From: Hypomesus transpacificus
Taxonomy: Eukaryota; Chordata; Actinopteri; Osmeriformes; Osmeridae
Assembly: GCF_021917145.1 (NCBI RefSeq)
Contig: NW_025813779.1
Coordinates: forward strand, 62,001 to 126,000
Length of the DNA stretch: 64,000 nt
Direction of reading: 5' to 3'
Below the pieces are notes generated by a model. The model ran no database searches. It had not been told where the DNA came from and was given only the letters and a program-made list of their open reading frames with translations. Both the position numbers and the translations under genes were made by a program. Below, in pieces: positions 31,227 through 46,927 of this stretch. How positions within the stretch are numbered: position 1 is the stretch's first letter; each line of letters starts with the position of its first letter.

Positions 31227-32361
31227 GTATCTGCTGGGAGAGGAAGGTATCTCATGGGGCCTAATTATGCAGTTAATAAATGACCATCTTAGAGACAATG
31301 CTCGAAATCTGCAATACACTCAGTTAATATGGGCACAGGTGCTGCGTTCATTTCGCTGACACAGACTTTATGGGAGACACACAATCGGTTACCTCAGCAC
31401 CGCCACAGAGCTTCGATGCTAAACATTTTAAACAATTCGTCTTACTCAAATTCCGGTCTTCGTCATGTCACTTCAGATTCTTATTTATAAAGTTTTCGAT
31501 GCATATCCCAACGGACACTTTCTACTGCAGTTTCCGGGTTTCCAAAAGTTGTGGCTGTAGGACAGCGCGGTCATATGACTGAAGCTGGCTGCCTACGTCA
31601 TGCAATGTGTCCCACCAACCGCCAGATGTCTCAATTTGTCAAGGAGCACAACATTTATTTTTCATAATTCATTTATTGAGTTTAAATAACTAATCTGTGT
31701 CTAACTTACTAGAATACAGCATGGTGAATATAGCCTGACGTTGTCATACTCATAATTCTAGTCAGAATATGAGTCTGATAACTCATAACGTCAACGTCAC
31801 ACTTGACAGAATCGTGAGCGTGAGTTTGCCTTCAGAATAAGCATAGAGGCAGAGAATGTCTAATAAAGGGTTAGAAGGTTCCTTCTTAACATTATTATTT
31901 TTTATATCAACGGTGCTTGCCTTTTTGGCCTGTTAGTCGTTTATTATCTTTTTTCAGCTGCATTATTTGCATTTATTCGTGGTTTGATGAACAGTGTTTG
32001 TCTTGGGACTTTTATTTTGACTTATTTTATTGAAATCAACCGGAAACGAGCTTTCAATGGGCTGGCTACATGTGAGGCTGACGGCTGTTTTCAAGTAGTG
32101 GTGAACCTAAGTGTTGGGCTGTTACACGTTTTAACATCTTCAGAGATACTACACAGGCTTTGCGAATGGTCCATTTGATAAGGTTTGTGGGACGCATGGA
32201 GTACAACTGTATTAACTTTGCTGAGCTAGCTGTAGCTGAGCTATGTGTTGAGATCCACTATTTCGTGTGCTACGTAGCTAATTTGCTAGCAGGTAAACTT
32301 GTATGTCTGACGCGTTTTCCGGCTGTTAAGTCTGGCGTATTTGTCTTATCTGCTCGTGCAG
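31227..32361. promoter_or_regulatory. Divergent gba1/polr3c upstream region
   Basis: No coding exon is seen. It separates the gba1 start (31226, minus) from the polr3c start (32362, plus), so it must hold both promoters. A palindrome GTCATATGAC at 31570-31579 contains an E-box core and differs from the lysosomal CLEAR consensus GTCACGTGAC at two central bases. The polr3c start codon immediately follows an acceptor-like CTCGTGCAG, so a non-coding first exon is likely upstream. Confidence 0.5.
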
Positions 32362-36323
<3,962 letters not shown>

Positions 36324-36981
36324 GGAGCAGAGGAGAGCAGAGGTAGACGAAGTAGGCGATCTTTGTCTCCTCGCTCTCTGGACAGTGTTCAGTACTTTAA
36401 GTATTTAGTCACAACCTTTATGTTCAGGAGTGTTTGCTTGGGTGAGTGTATTTTAGTTTATCAAATTGTATGTCTGAATTTTGAAGTAGCCTGGAAAATC
36501 TGGTTGTAATAAAATATTTTGAAGTGTAGTTTGGTGTAGTTCTTGTTTTGGGCAATTTCATCAATTCAAGGTTGAATATAAAACCACAAAATCTGGCCCA
36601 AAATATATTTATTTTATTTTGACAAATTCAAAACGGTAAGACAAGTGAGAAATCAATGGGTTGAAATGTAAAACCATGATCTTTTCTGGATATTAAATAG
36701 ACGTAATGTGGTTTGATACACTTTGCATTTCTTTGAAATACACAAAAAGAAAATCCTATTTACATGACCATTAGTGCCCCCAGCCCTGAAGGAGCAGGTG
36801 CATAGTGCATTTCCATTGGACTGGACCTGTGAGGGCAGTGTTCCCTGTGTCCAGGAGGGGGGTGCAGTGTGCAGGCTTTAGTCCCAGCCCAGCCCCATGG
36901 CTGAGGTCCTGTGTCTCTGTGCCTTGGGCTCCAGCTTCCCTGGTTGTCACGGTGAGTATGTGCATCAGCCGCAGCCCCGGT
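36324..36981. other. Convergent 3' UTRs of polr3c and itga10
   Basis: polr3c AATAAA at 36508-36513 (plus) and an itga10 AATAAA on the minus strand at about 36613-36608 are only about 100 bases apart, so the two transcripts end nearly back to back. Nothing else recognised. Confidence 0.6.
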
Positions 36982-38043
36982 TTAGTCCTCGTGCTTCTCA
37001 TCCTCATCCCCCCTCTGTTTTCGGGTGAAGAACCCAAGCTGGAAGAAGGAGGGGAGGGAGGGAGGACTGTAAGAACCAGGTGTTGACCGTTATCAAGTAC
37101 TCATTAGACCCTTGAGCTGTCACACGTACCTTCCATAGGATGAAAATGATGAGGGCCAATAAAAGCAGGCCTCCGATGATGCTACCAATCAGGATCCAGA
37201 GAGAGATGGGGATGGCCCGCCCCTTCAGCACCTCCAAAACAGTCTGGCCGATGAAGGGAGAGAAAGAGGACAGGATCGCTTGACAGTGTATCTACAGACT
37301 GACATCTGCTCTGAGAACTTCAGAGTACGCTGCAGTGTGTCAGTTTGGATGTTGTGTGTTCAGAGTAGGCTGCAGTGTGTCAGTCTGGATGTTGTGTGTT
37401 CAGAGTAGGCTGCAGTGTGTCAGTCTGGATGTTGTGTGTTCAGAGTAGGCTGCAGTGTGTCAGTCTGGATGTTGTGTGTTCAGAGTAGGCTGCAGTGTGT
37501 CAGTCTGGATGTTGTGTGTTCAGAGTAAACTGCATTGTGTCAGGCTGGATGTTGTGTGTTCAGAGTACGCTGCAGTGTCTGTAAGTCTGGATGTTGTGTG
37601 TTCAGAGTAGGCTACAGTGTCTCTCAGGCTGGATGTTGTGTGTTCAGAGTACGCTGCAGTGTGTCAGGCTGGATGTTGTGTGTTCAGAGTAGGCTGCAGT
37701 GTCTTTAAGTCTGGATGTTGTGTGTTCTCTCACCTCCCTCCAGAGGGCGCTGCTGCCCAGAGTCACCAGGTTAGACTCCTTAGCAGCCAGGCGATATGTG
37801 CTCACTATCTTCACCGCCTTAAACTTAGCCTGGGGAAAGAAGCCATATGACATGACACCATGGGGTAAGCTGTGTGTGTGTGTGTGCGTGGGTGTGTGTG
37901 TGTGCGTATGTGTGTGTGTGTGTGGCTCACCTGTCTGAAGAAGTGGTCATGCACTCTCCTGCTGATGCGGATCAGGGCTGTCTGACCCCGGAGGAGCTGC
38001 TGAACCTGACACACCACCTCGACACACCTGGACCTGCTGCAGT

Positions 38044-38095
<52 letters not shown>

Positions 38096-38249
38096 GAGGA
38101 AAGAAATTCAGGCTGCTTAGCTACTCACTCACCAAGTGTGTGTGTGTGTGTGTGTGGTGGTCTCACCAGCATGTCGTTGTGCTGCATGTCTTCAGTGTGT
38201 GTGTGTGTGTGTGGTGGCCTCACCAGCATGTCGTTGTGCTGCATGTCTT

Positions 38250-38283
<34 letters not shown>

Positions 38284-39356
38284 TGGTCTCACCAGCATGT
38301 CGTTGTGCTGCATGTCTTCAGTGTGTGTGTGTGTGTGTGGTGGCCTCACCAGCATGTCGTTGTGCTGCATGTCTTCAGTGTGTGTGTGTGTGTGTGTGTG
38401 TGGTGGTCTCACCAGCATGTCGTTGTGCTGCATGTCTTCAGTGTGTGTGTGTGTGTGTGGTGGCCTCACCAGCATGTCGTTGTGCTGCATGTCTTCAGTG
38501 TGTGTGTGTGTGTGTGTGTGTGGTGGTCTCACCAGCATGTCGTTGTGCTGCATGTCTTCAGGGTGGAGCAGTCTCACGTCTTTCTGTCTGGCCTTCAGCC
38601 GAGCCACATCTCCCTCCACACTGCAGTTCACCCCTGAGGACTAGCACAGCACCAGACACATCACACTGAGCACTGCTCAAACACACACACACTGAGCACT
38701 GCTCAAACACACACACACTGAGCACTGAGCACTGCTCACACACACACACACACACTGAGCACTGCTCACACACACACACACACACACACACACTTGACAG
38801 AAGTGCTTGTCACTCTCACGTTGTAGGAGAAGACGTCTGTGACGGTCATGAAGACTCTGTCTCCTGCTGCCACAGACGGCAGGCGTAACCTCAGCTCCAG
38901 GTCCCTCACTGAGTAGCAGCCCAGGTTCTGCAGCTGAACACACACACACACACACATTAACACACTCACAGAGTAGACACACACACACACACGTTAACAC
39001 ACTCATAGAGCAGACACACACACAAACACATTAACACACTCATAGAGTAGACACACACACACGTTAACACACTCATAGAGTAGACACACACACATTAACA
39101 CACTCATAGAGTAGACACACACATTAACACAATCTGGTTTTATTATTCTAAAGACTAGCTGTTCCGTGTGTGTGTGTAACATTACCCGGAAGTGTGTTTG
39201 GAACTCAGGCCCGATAGCTTCTGACATGGTCCTGGTGGGGTGCACCTCGTAGCGGTTTAGATTAGAGTCACTACAGACAGAGAGACAGGCAGACAGACAG
39301 AGAGACAGGCAGGCAGAGAGAGAGACAGGCAGACAGACAGAGACAGGCAGGCAGGC

Positions 39357-39411
<55 letters not shown>

Positions 39412-42400
39412 AAGACAGGCAGACAGAGAGACAGGCAGAGAGACAGGCAGATAAACAAACAGGTAGACAGAGAGAGAGATAGACAAAGAGACAGGCAGAC
39501 AGAGACGGGCAGACGGAGAGACAGATGGAGAGACAGACAGGCAGACAGAGAGACAGACAGGCAGACGGAGAGACAGACAGGCAGACGGAGAGACAGACAG
39601 GCAGACAGAGAGACAGACAAAGAGACAGGTAGACAGAGACAGGCAGACAGAGAGACAGACAGGCAGGCAGACAGAGAGACAGACAGGCAGATAGAGAGAC
39701 AGGCAGACAGAGAGACAGGCAAATAATCATCATAAACACATTAAAACAATCTGAACTCCATGTCTTATGAGGGACTAGTTACAGAGCAGCTCAGGATAGT
39801 GGCTGTGGGTACTTTTAGACCTACCTGCTGATAAAGAGGTCTGGTTCATACTGAACGATGGTCTGGAGCTGAACATTGTTGTCTCCTAGAGTAGCCTCTC
39901 CCTCTACGCTGTCACTACACACACACACGCGCACACACACACACGTTGAGGGATAACCACTGCTGTGTGAGCCCTGAGCGAGTCAGGGTTTGTGTTCAGA
40001 TAAACAGCCTGAGGTGATGGTGAAGGGTCATCCTCCAGACTAGAGACAGGACCACAGGCGTTACCTGGCAACAAGCAGCTTCATCTGTACTTTACTCAGC
40101 AGGGCCGTGCAGCTGAACTCAAACTCCAACATGAAGTTCACCTGCAGAGAGACAGAGATGTGGGGGTTTAGACAGAGACAGGGGAGTGAGTCTCCACATG
40201 ATGGCAGGATGTGGAGCACCAGAGGAGGAGGACCGGAGGAGGAGGACCGGGGTAGGAGGACCTGGGGAGGACCAGGGGAGGAGGACCAGGGGAGGAGGAC
40301 CGGGGGAGGAGGACCAGGGGAGGAGGACCTGGGGAGGAGGACCGGGGGAGGAGGACCTGAGGAGGACCTGGGGAGGAGGACCTGGGGAGGAGGACCGGGG
40401 GAGGGGGACCTGAGGACCTGGGGAGGAGGACCGGGGGAGGAGGACCGGGGGAGGAGGACCGGGGGAGGAGGACCTGAGGACCGGGGGAGGAGGACCAGGG
40501 GAGGAGGACCGGGGGAGGAGGACCGGGGGAGGAGGACCGGGGGAGGAGGACCGGGGGAGGGGGACCGGGGGAGGAGGACCTGAGGACCGGGGGAGGAGGA
40601 CCGGGGGAGGAGGACCGGGGGAGGAGGACCGGGGGAGGGGGACCGGGGGAGGAGGACCTGAGGACCGGGGGAGGAGGACCTGGGGAGGGGGACCGGGGGA
40701 AGAGGTGTGCACACCTTGGACTGGGAGCGGAACACGGGGTAGCTGACGTTGCAGGAGTGACTGTTGGAGCTGAGAGCTGTACACTCGATCTTAAACTGGC
40801 TGTCCTCCTTAAAGAGAGAGACACAGAGAGAGAGACACAGTTGGTTTGGTAAGCCTGTGTTTGGGTGTGTTGGTGTGTGTGTGTCTGGATGTGTGGATGT
40901 GTGTGTGTGGTACCCGGATGCTGAGGCTGGAGAAGTGCAGGTTGCGTGAGTACTGCAGCGTGAGGCTGGTGTTGTAGGCGTTCTCCAGACGGTTCTGCAG
41001 CTGGACCTCCACTGACAGGCGTCGCCGGGGGCTACGGATCACGTACGGCATTTGTCTGGAGAGAACAGCCATGTTCACACACTGACAACTCCCCCTCAAC
41101 ACACCAGGCTGAGGTGGCCATCTGGTCAGGCAGTAGTGTCAGAAAGGGTGAAGTGTTTGTTTATAATTTCTCTGTGTGTGTGAGAGAGAGAGATACATAG
41201 AGAGGGAGGGAGGGAGGGGCGGGGCGGGCGGTTGTCCTCTTGTACCGTGTTCCAGAGATGTCCATATGCGCTTGCAGCACCAGGTCAGTCACACACACGT
41301 CATCTTCACCACAGTCTTTAAAGAACGGGATCTGAGAGGAGAGGTGGAGCGTGAGAGAGACAGGCAGACAGACAGACAGACAGACAGACAGGCAGGTAGA
41401 CAGGCAGGCAGACAGGCAGCGCTACTCACAGATTTCTTGACAGTGGTTGGCCAACCCTCATCCAACACAGGGCCGCTTTCTGTGTTGTTGATCTTGAACC
41501 GCAGGGAGAAGCTGATTGGACGGATGTAGTCTGCCGTGTCCTGTATGAGACAACGGTGGGTAGAGGTCAGAGGTGAGCGGTGGGTAGAGGTCAGAGGTGA
41601 ACGGTGGGTAGAGGTCAGAGGTGAGCCCTGTGATACAAACCTGGCTGTGTGTGTGTGTGTGTTTAAGACTCACATAGACATGGAAGGGCAGGGTGTAGCA
41701 GACACTTCTCCCCGTGTAAACTATGACCCCCAGCTGGGTTTGTCTCTGGGAGCTGTCGTCAAACAAGGCTCGCGCTGACAACTTCCTGTCATCCAGCATG
41801 GCCGACACCCACAGCTCTGGGGAGGGGTGGGGGGGGACGTAAGAATTGATGTCATCAATGAGCGTCTTTCCGTTATCACACCTCACACAGATGATGACAG
41901 GATGAGGGAGAGAGGGGTTTGAAGAGGATGACAGGATGAAAGAGAGAGGGGTTTGAAGAGGATGACAGGATGAGGGAGAGAGGGGTTTGAAGAGGATGAC
42001 AGGATGAAAGAGAGAGGGGTTTGAAGAGGATGACAGGATGAGGGAGAGAGGGGTTTGAAGAGGATGACAGGATGAAAGAGAGAGGGGTTTGAAGAGGATG
42101 ACAGGATGAGGGAGAGAGGGGTTTGAAGAGGATGACAGGATGAGGGAGAGAGGGGTTTGAAGAGGATGACAGGATGAGGGAGAGAGGGGTTTGAAGAGGA
42201 TGACAGGATGAGGGAGAGTGTTTCACCGAAGCTGTTGCTGTGTGTTCCAGGGGAGCGTGAGAGTGCCAGGAAGCAGGCGGTGGCGTTGAGGCAGGCAGAG
42301 TCCCGGCCGCCGCGCTGGCAGGTCTTCTGGATCACGTTGATGGAGTGTGGCTGGAAGGACAGGCTCACGTTCACCTGCACGATGCTGCGAGAGCTGGACA

Positions 42401-45400
42401 CCACAGGTGTGTGAGTGGGGGTAGGACGCAAAGCGGATTAGAATAAATAAATACAAAGTTGCGGAAAGTTGTAAAAAGTTTTGAAACCGGACAATAAGTT
42501 TGAAAATAGGTGTTTGTCTCTCTCAGACGTGTACCTGAGCAGCACAGCGCTGCCCTGTGCCCCCACAGACAGGTCCAGCAGCTCATCACCATCCAGGTCC
42601 AGGCAGGCACTCAGGCTGAGGCCGAAATAACGCAGAGAGGGAGACAGGGACAAGCCAGCAATACGCTGAGGAGGGAGAGAGAGACAGGGACAGGGAGGAG
42701 AGAGAGACAGGGAGAGGGAGAGGGAGAGAGACAGGGAGAGGGAGGAGAGAGAGACAGGGAGAGGGAGGAGAGAGGGAGGAGAGAGAGACAGGGAGAGGGA
42801 GGAGAGAGGAGAGAGAGACAGGGAGAGGGAGGAGAGAGGGAGGAGAGAGAGACAGGGAGAGGGAGGAGAGAGAGACAGGGACAGGGAGGAGAGAGGAGAG
42901 AGACAGGGAGAGGGAGGAGAGAGAGACAGGGAGAGGGAGGAGAGAGAGACAGGGAGAGGGAGGAGAGAGAGACAGGGAGAGGGAGAGGGAGAGGGAGAGG
43001 GAGGAGAGAGAGACAGGGAGAGAGAAAGGAGGGGGGGAGGGAGAAGAGGGAGGGAGGGGGAGGGAGGGAGGGAGGGAGGGAGAGGAAAAGAGAGAGTCAT
43101 CCGTCCATCAGGCTGTATAAACTCTTCCACTGCAGACCAAGTCTACCTTCAGGTACAAACAAAGGAACCTGAACCTTATTTATGTCCAAATGTTTAGAAT
43201 CCTGTTGTTATAGTGAGGCTTTGGTGACGGCCTACCTGTGTGTAGGTGGGGGTGATGTAGATGCCCTGCCCGTGGTACACGTATATCGCCCCCGTGTGGT
43301 CGTCCTCCAGCGGCGCGCCCACCAGCAGGTCGGTGAAGCCGTCCTGGTTGAGGTCGTGGGCAGCGGCCAGAGCGTAGCCAAACCTGGCGTCCTGAACCCT
43401 GCCCTCTGCCTGGAGGGTGCCGTTAGGAACAAACTCCTCCCCCTGAGAGAGAGAGGAGGGGGGGGAGAGAGGGGAGGGGAACAGGGGGGAAAGATGGAGG
43501 GGGAGAACAGGGGGGAGAACAGCGGGGAGAGATGGAGGGGGGGAGAGAACAGGGGGGAGAGAACAGGGGGGAGAGAACGAGAACAGAGAGGGTGGAAGGA
43601 GGATGAATATTCAGGATGTGATGTGTCCTTGGTTGTGTTGTGTTGTGTGTTGTACTGGTGTGTGTTGTGTTGTGTTGTTGTGCTGGTGTGTGCTGTTGTG
43701 CTGGTGTGTGTTGTGCTGGTGTGTTGTGCTGGCGTGTGTTGTGTTGTGTTGTTGTGCTGGTGTGTTGTGCTGGCGTGTGTTGTGTTGTGTTGTTGTGCTG
43801 GTGTGTTGTGCTGGCGTGTGTTGTGTTGTGTTGTTGTGCTGGTGTGTGTTGTGTTGTGCTGGTGTGCTAGTGTGTGCTGTTGTGCTGGTGTGTTGTGCTG
43901 GTGTGTTGTGCTGGTGTGTTGTGCTGGTGTGTGTTGTGCTGGTGTGTGTTGTGTTGTGCTGTTGTGCTGTTGTGTTGTGCTGGTGTGTGTTGTGTTGTGC
44001 TGTTGTGCTGTTGTGTTGTGCTGGTGTGTGTTGTGTTGTGCTGTTGTGCTGTTGTGTTGTGCTGGTGTGTGTTGTGTTGTGCTGTTGTGCTGTTGTGTTG
44101 TGCTGGTGTGTGTTGTGCTGGTGTGTTGTGCTGGTGTGTTGTTGTGTTGTGCTGGTGTGTGTTGTGTTGTGCTGTTGTGCTGGTGTGTTGTGCTGGTGTG
44201 TGTTGTGTTGTGCTGTTGTGCTGTTGTGTTGTGCTGGTGTGTGTTGTGCTGGTGTGTTGTGCTGGTGTGTTGTTGTGTTGTGCTGGTGTGTGTTGTGTTG
44301 TGCTGTTGTGCTGGTGTGTTGTTGTGTTGTGCTGGTGTGTGTTGTGTTGTGCTGTTGTGCTGGTGTGTGTTGTGTTGTGCTGGTGTGTGTTGTGTTGTGC
44401 TGTTGTGCTGGTGTGTGTTGTGTTGTGCTGGTGTGTGTTGTGTTGTGCTGTTGTGCTGGTGTGTGTTGTGTTGTGCTGGTGTGTGTTGTGTTGTGCTGTT
44501 GTGCTGGTGTGTGTTGTGTTGTGCTGGTGTGTGTTGTGTTGTGCTGTTGTGCTGGTGTGTGTTGTGTTGTGCTGGCGTGTGTTGTGTTGTGCTGTTGTGC
44601 TGGTGTGTGTTGTGCTGGCGTGTGTTGTGTTGTGCTGTTGTGCTGGTGTGTGTTGTGCTGGTGTGTGTTGTGTTGTGCTGTTGTGCTGGCGTGTGTTGTG
44701 TTGTGCTGTTGTGCTGGTGTGTGTTGTGCTGGCGTGTGTTGTGTTGTGCTGTTGTGCTGGTGTGTGTTGTGCTGGCGTGTGTTGTGTTGTGCTGTTGTGC
44801 TGGCGTGTGTTGTGTTGTGCTGTTGTGCTGGTGTGTGTTGTGTTGTGCTGTTGTGCTGGTGTGTGTTGTGTTGTGCTGGCGTGTGTTGTGTTGTGCTGTT
44901 GTGCTGGTGTGTGTTGTGTTGTGCTGGCGTGTGTTGTGTTGTGCTGTTGTGCTGGTGTGTGTTGTGCTGGCGTGTGTTGTGTTGTGCTGTTGTGCTGGTG
45001 TGTGTTGTGCTGGCGTGTGTTGTGTTGTGCTGTTGTGCTGGTGTGTGTTGTGCTGGCGTGTGTTGTGTTGTGCTGTTGTGCTGGTGTGTGTTGTGCTGGC
45101 GTGTGTTGTGTTGTGCTGTTGTGCTGGTCTGTGTTGTGCTGGCGTGTGTTGTGTTGTGCTGTTGTGCTGGTGTGTGTTGTGCTGGTGTGTGTTGTGTTGT
45201 GCTGGTGTGTGTTGTGTTGTGCTGTTGTGCTGTTGTGTTGTGCTGGTGTGTGTTGTGTTGTGCTGTTGTGCTGTTGTGTTGTGCTGGTGTGTGTTGTGTT
45301 GTGCTGTTGTGCTGGTGTGTGTTGTGTTGTGCTGGCGTGTGTTGTGTTGTGCTGTTGTGCTGGTGTGTGTTGTGTTGTGCTGGCGTGTGTTGTGTTGTGC

Positions 45401-46196
45401 TGTTGTGCTGGTGTGTGTTGTGCTGGCGTGTGTTGTGTTGTGCTGTTGTGCTGGTGTGTGTTGTGCTGGCGTGTGTTGTGTTGTGCTGTTGTGCTGGTGT
45501 GTGTTGTGCTGGCGTGTGTTGTGTTGTGCTGTTGTGCTGGTGTGTGTTGTGCTGGCGTGTGTTGTGTTGTGCTGTTGTGCTGGTGTGTGTTGTGCTGGCG
45601 TGTGTTGTGTTGTGCTGTTGTGCTGGTGTGTGTTGTGCTGTTGTGCTGTTGTGTTGTGCTGGTGTGTTGTTGTGTTGTTGTGTTGTGCTGGCGTGTGTTG
45701 TGTTGTGCTGTTGTGCTGGTGTGTGTTGTGCTGGCGTGTGTTGTGTTGTGCTGTTGTGCTGGTGTGTGTTGTGCTGGCGTGTGTTGTGTTGTGCTGTTGT
45801 GCTGTTGTGTTGTGCTGGCGTGTTGTGCTGGTGTGTGTTGTGTTGTGCTGTTGTGCTGGTGTGTGTTGTGCTGGCGTGTGTTGTGTTGTGCTGTTGTGCT
45901 GGTGTGTGTTGTGCTGGCGTGTGTTGTGTTGTTGTGCTGGTGTGTGTTGTGCTGGTGTGTGTTGTGTTGTGCTGTTGTGCTGGTGTGTGTTGTGCTGGTG
46001 TGTGTGTTGTGCTGGCGTGTGTTGTGTTGTTGTGTTGTCTGAGTGTGCGTACTGTGTTCAGGGTGTACATGTAGACTCTTCCGGCCTCTCGGCTCCTCAC
46101 TCCCAGGAACATGGGTGCTGCCACCAGCAGCACATCTGTGATGCCATCCTGGTCCACGTCCACCCCACACACCTCACTGCCAAAATAGGACCCTAT
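36982..46196 (-). CDS. itga10: Integrin alpha-10, C-terminal 692 residues (5'-partial)
   Basis: A collagen-binding integrin alpha chain that pairs with beta-1; type I membrane protein. Eighteen exons seen: 46196-46053, 43442-43236, 42665-42535, 42393-42227, 41816-41674, 41540-41430, 41331-41246, 41055-40914, 40807-40715, 40141-40065, 39914-39825, 39270-39186, 38933-38820, 38640-38533, 38044-37931, 37829-37734, 37243-37130, 37038-36982; all in phase. FG-GAP calcium loops: [27 protein letters not shown]. Calf motifs [16 protein letters not shown] and [10 protein letters not shown] match ITGA10. The membrane span is [19 protein letters not shown]; the cytoplasmic tail is [19 protein letters not shown] with the GFF(K/R) motif. 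The signal peptide, first FG-GAPs and collagen-binding alpha-I domain, about 470 residues in human, are absent and presumably fall in the gap. Confidence 0.93.
37320..37730. repeat. 40-nt minisatellite in itga10 intron
   Basis: About ten imperfect copies of a unit containing GTCTGGATGTTGTGTGTTCA and GAGTAGGCTGCAGTGTGTCA, filling the intron between the transmembrane exon and exon 37829-37734 up to a few bases from the donor. Confidence 0.92.
38047..38092. repeat. (CA)n microsatellite in itga10
   Basis: About 46 bases of perfect CA, starting two bases beyond the acceptor of exon 38044-37931. On the sense strand it is a (TG)n tract ending in TAG, and it serves as the polypyrimidine-equivalent region. 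Confidence 0.95.
38140..38560 (-). repeat. Minisatellite copying an itga10 exon end and donor seven times
   Basis: Exon 38640-38533 ends with codons for EDMQHNDML and then GTGAGACC. That 27-nt exon end plus donor recurs seven times (plus-strand ACCAGC at 38165, 38222, 38291, 38348, 38411, 38468, 38531). Copies are separated by (CA)n. Spacings are 57, 69, 57, 63, 57, 63, all multiples of three, and copies alternate GTGAGACC and GTGAGGCC. No stop codon intervenes, so use of any downstream donor would insert VRPPHTHT-type segments in frame. Confidence 0.95.
39280..39720. repeat. GACAGACAGGCA repeat in itga10 intron
   Basis: Tetranucleotide-type array of GACA, GGCA and GAGA units between exons 39914-39825 and 39270-39186. 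It yields Leu/Ser/Cys-rich frames on the minus strand that are artefacts. Confidence 0.93.
40215..40705. repeat. GGAGGAGGACCGGGG minisatellite in itga10 intron
   Basis: More than thirty 15-nt units with 6-9 nt variants, very GC-rich, filling the intron between exons 40807-40715 and 40141-40065. Confidence 0.93.
41890..42215. repeat. GATGACAGGATGAGGGAGAG minisatellite in itga10 intron
   Basis: About nine copies of a roughly 37-nt unit with alternating GAGGGAG and GAAAGAG versions. The intron also has a read-through extension ([14 protein letters not shown]) upstream of exon 41816; phase shows it is intronic. Confidence 0.9.
42668..43090. repeat. GA-rich minisatellite in itga10 intron
   Basis: Units of GGGAGGAGAGAGAGACAGGGAGA. 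Together with the GGGGAGA tract at 43445-43600 it flanks exon 43442-43236 on both sides. Confidence 0.92.
43637..46042. repeat. 2.4-kb GT-rich satellite array in itga10 intron
   Basis: Built only from short modules such as TTGTGTTGTGC, TGTTGTGC, TGGTGTG and TGGCGTG, nested into roughly 45-60 nt higher-order units with a few single-base variants (for example one TGGTCTG at 45126). It lacks stop codons in several frames on both strands, giving spurious reading frames of up to about 1050 codons with two- to five-letter alphabets. It fills nearly all of the 2.6-kb intron between two FG-GAP exons. Confidence 0.97.
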
Positions 46197-46357
46197 CTGC
46201 ACACACACACACACACACACACACATGCATTACTGGGTTTGTACGGGATGACTGGTATAAAACCCTCTCAGGTCACCAATCTGAAATCTTTCAGAAACAT
46301 TTCAGTTTCCAACCAGTATGTGGTGACCTTGATCTGATTTCTCCAGTTGTTCTAGAA

Positions 46358-46493
46358 CAGGGGTGTCGAATCCTGGTCCTCAGGACCCCCTGTCCTGCAT
46401 GTGTTAGATGTTTCCCTGCTCCAAGGCTGATAACAATCATTCATTTGAATCAGGTGTGCTGGAGCAGGGACACACCAGGGTTCGACACCCCTG
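46358..46493. mobile_element. hAT-like MITE with target-site duplication
   Basis: Perfect terminal inverted repeats CAGGGGTGTCGAA / TTCGACACCCCTG; 136 bp. Flanked by TTCTAGAA on the left (46350-46357) and TTCTAGAG on the right (46494-46501), 7 of 8 bases matching, the 8-bp duplication size of hAT transposons. Internal CTGCTCCA/TGGAGCAG inverted pairs match the element in polr3c. Confidence 0.88.
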
Positions 46494-46529
46494 TTCTAGA
46501 GGATTCAGGTAGGTGCAGCACCTGCGTGC

Positions 46530-46927
46530 TGTAGTGAGGTCCCAGTAAGGGGCAGGTGTAGTGAGGTCCCAGTGTGGGACAGGTGTAGTGAGGTCCCAGT
46601 GTGGGACAGGTGTAGTGAGGTCCCAGTGTGGGACAGGTGGAGTGAGGTCCCAGTGTGGGAAAGGTGTAGTGAGGTCCCACTGGGGGACAGGTGTAGTGAG
46701 GTCCCACTGGGGGACAGGTGTAGTGAGGTCCCACTGGGGGACAGGTGGAGTGAGGTCCCAGTGTGGGACAGGTGTAGTGAGGTCCCACTGGGGGACAGGT
46801 GTAGTGAGGTCCCAGTGGGGGACAGGTGGAGTGAGGTCCCAGTGAGGGACAGGTGGAGTCGGTCCCAGTGAGGGACAGGTGTAGTGAGGTCCCAGTGTGG
46901 GACAAGTGTAGTGAGGTCCCAGTGTGG
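46530..46927. repeat. 27-nt minisatellite running into the assembly gap
   Basis: About fourteen copies of GTGAGGTCCCAGTGTGGGACAGGTGTA, continuing directly into the N run. The gap was probably caused by this array. Confidence 0.95.

Noticed and set aside
31570-31579. CLEAR (TFEB) element for gba1
   Set aside because: GTCATATGAC differs from GTCACGTGAC at the two central bases, which are critical for TFEB; kept only as a note in the promoter entry.
39003-39739. Cys/Leu/Ser-rich 239-codon reading frame on the minus strand
   Set aside because: GACAGACAGGCA repeat in an itga10 intron; only the [14 protein letters not shown] part is a true exon.
40061-40824. Proline-rich reading frames in three minus frames
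   Set aside because: 15-nt GGAGGACCGGGG minisatellite; the real exons lie at its two ends only.
41817-41886. Extension of an itga10 exon encoding [14 protein letters not shown]
   Set aside because: The open frame continues, but only an acceptor at 41817-41818 (CTCCCCAG) joins the previous exon's phase (TTC G|AG CTG TGG) and matches the integrin; the extension is intronic.
43182-46337. Reading frames of up to 1051 codons on both strands
   Set aside because: Produced by the stop-free GT satellite; two- to five-letter alphabets, several overlapping frames at once, and the span lies between two well-supported itga10 exons on the other strand.
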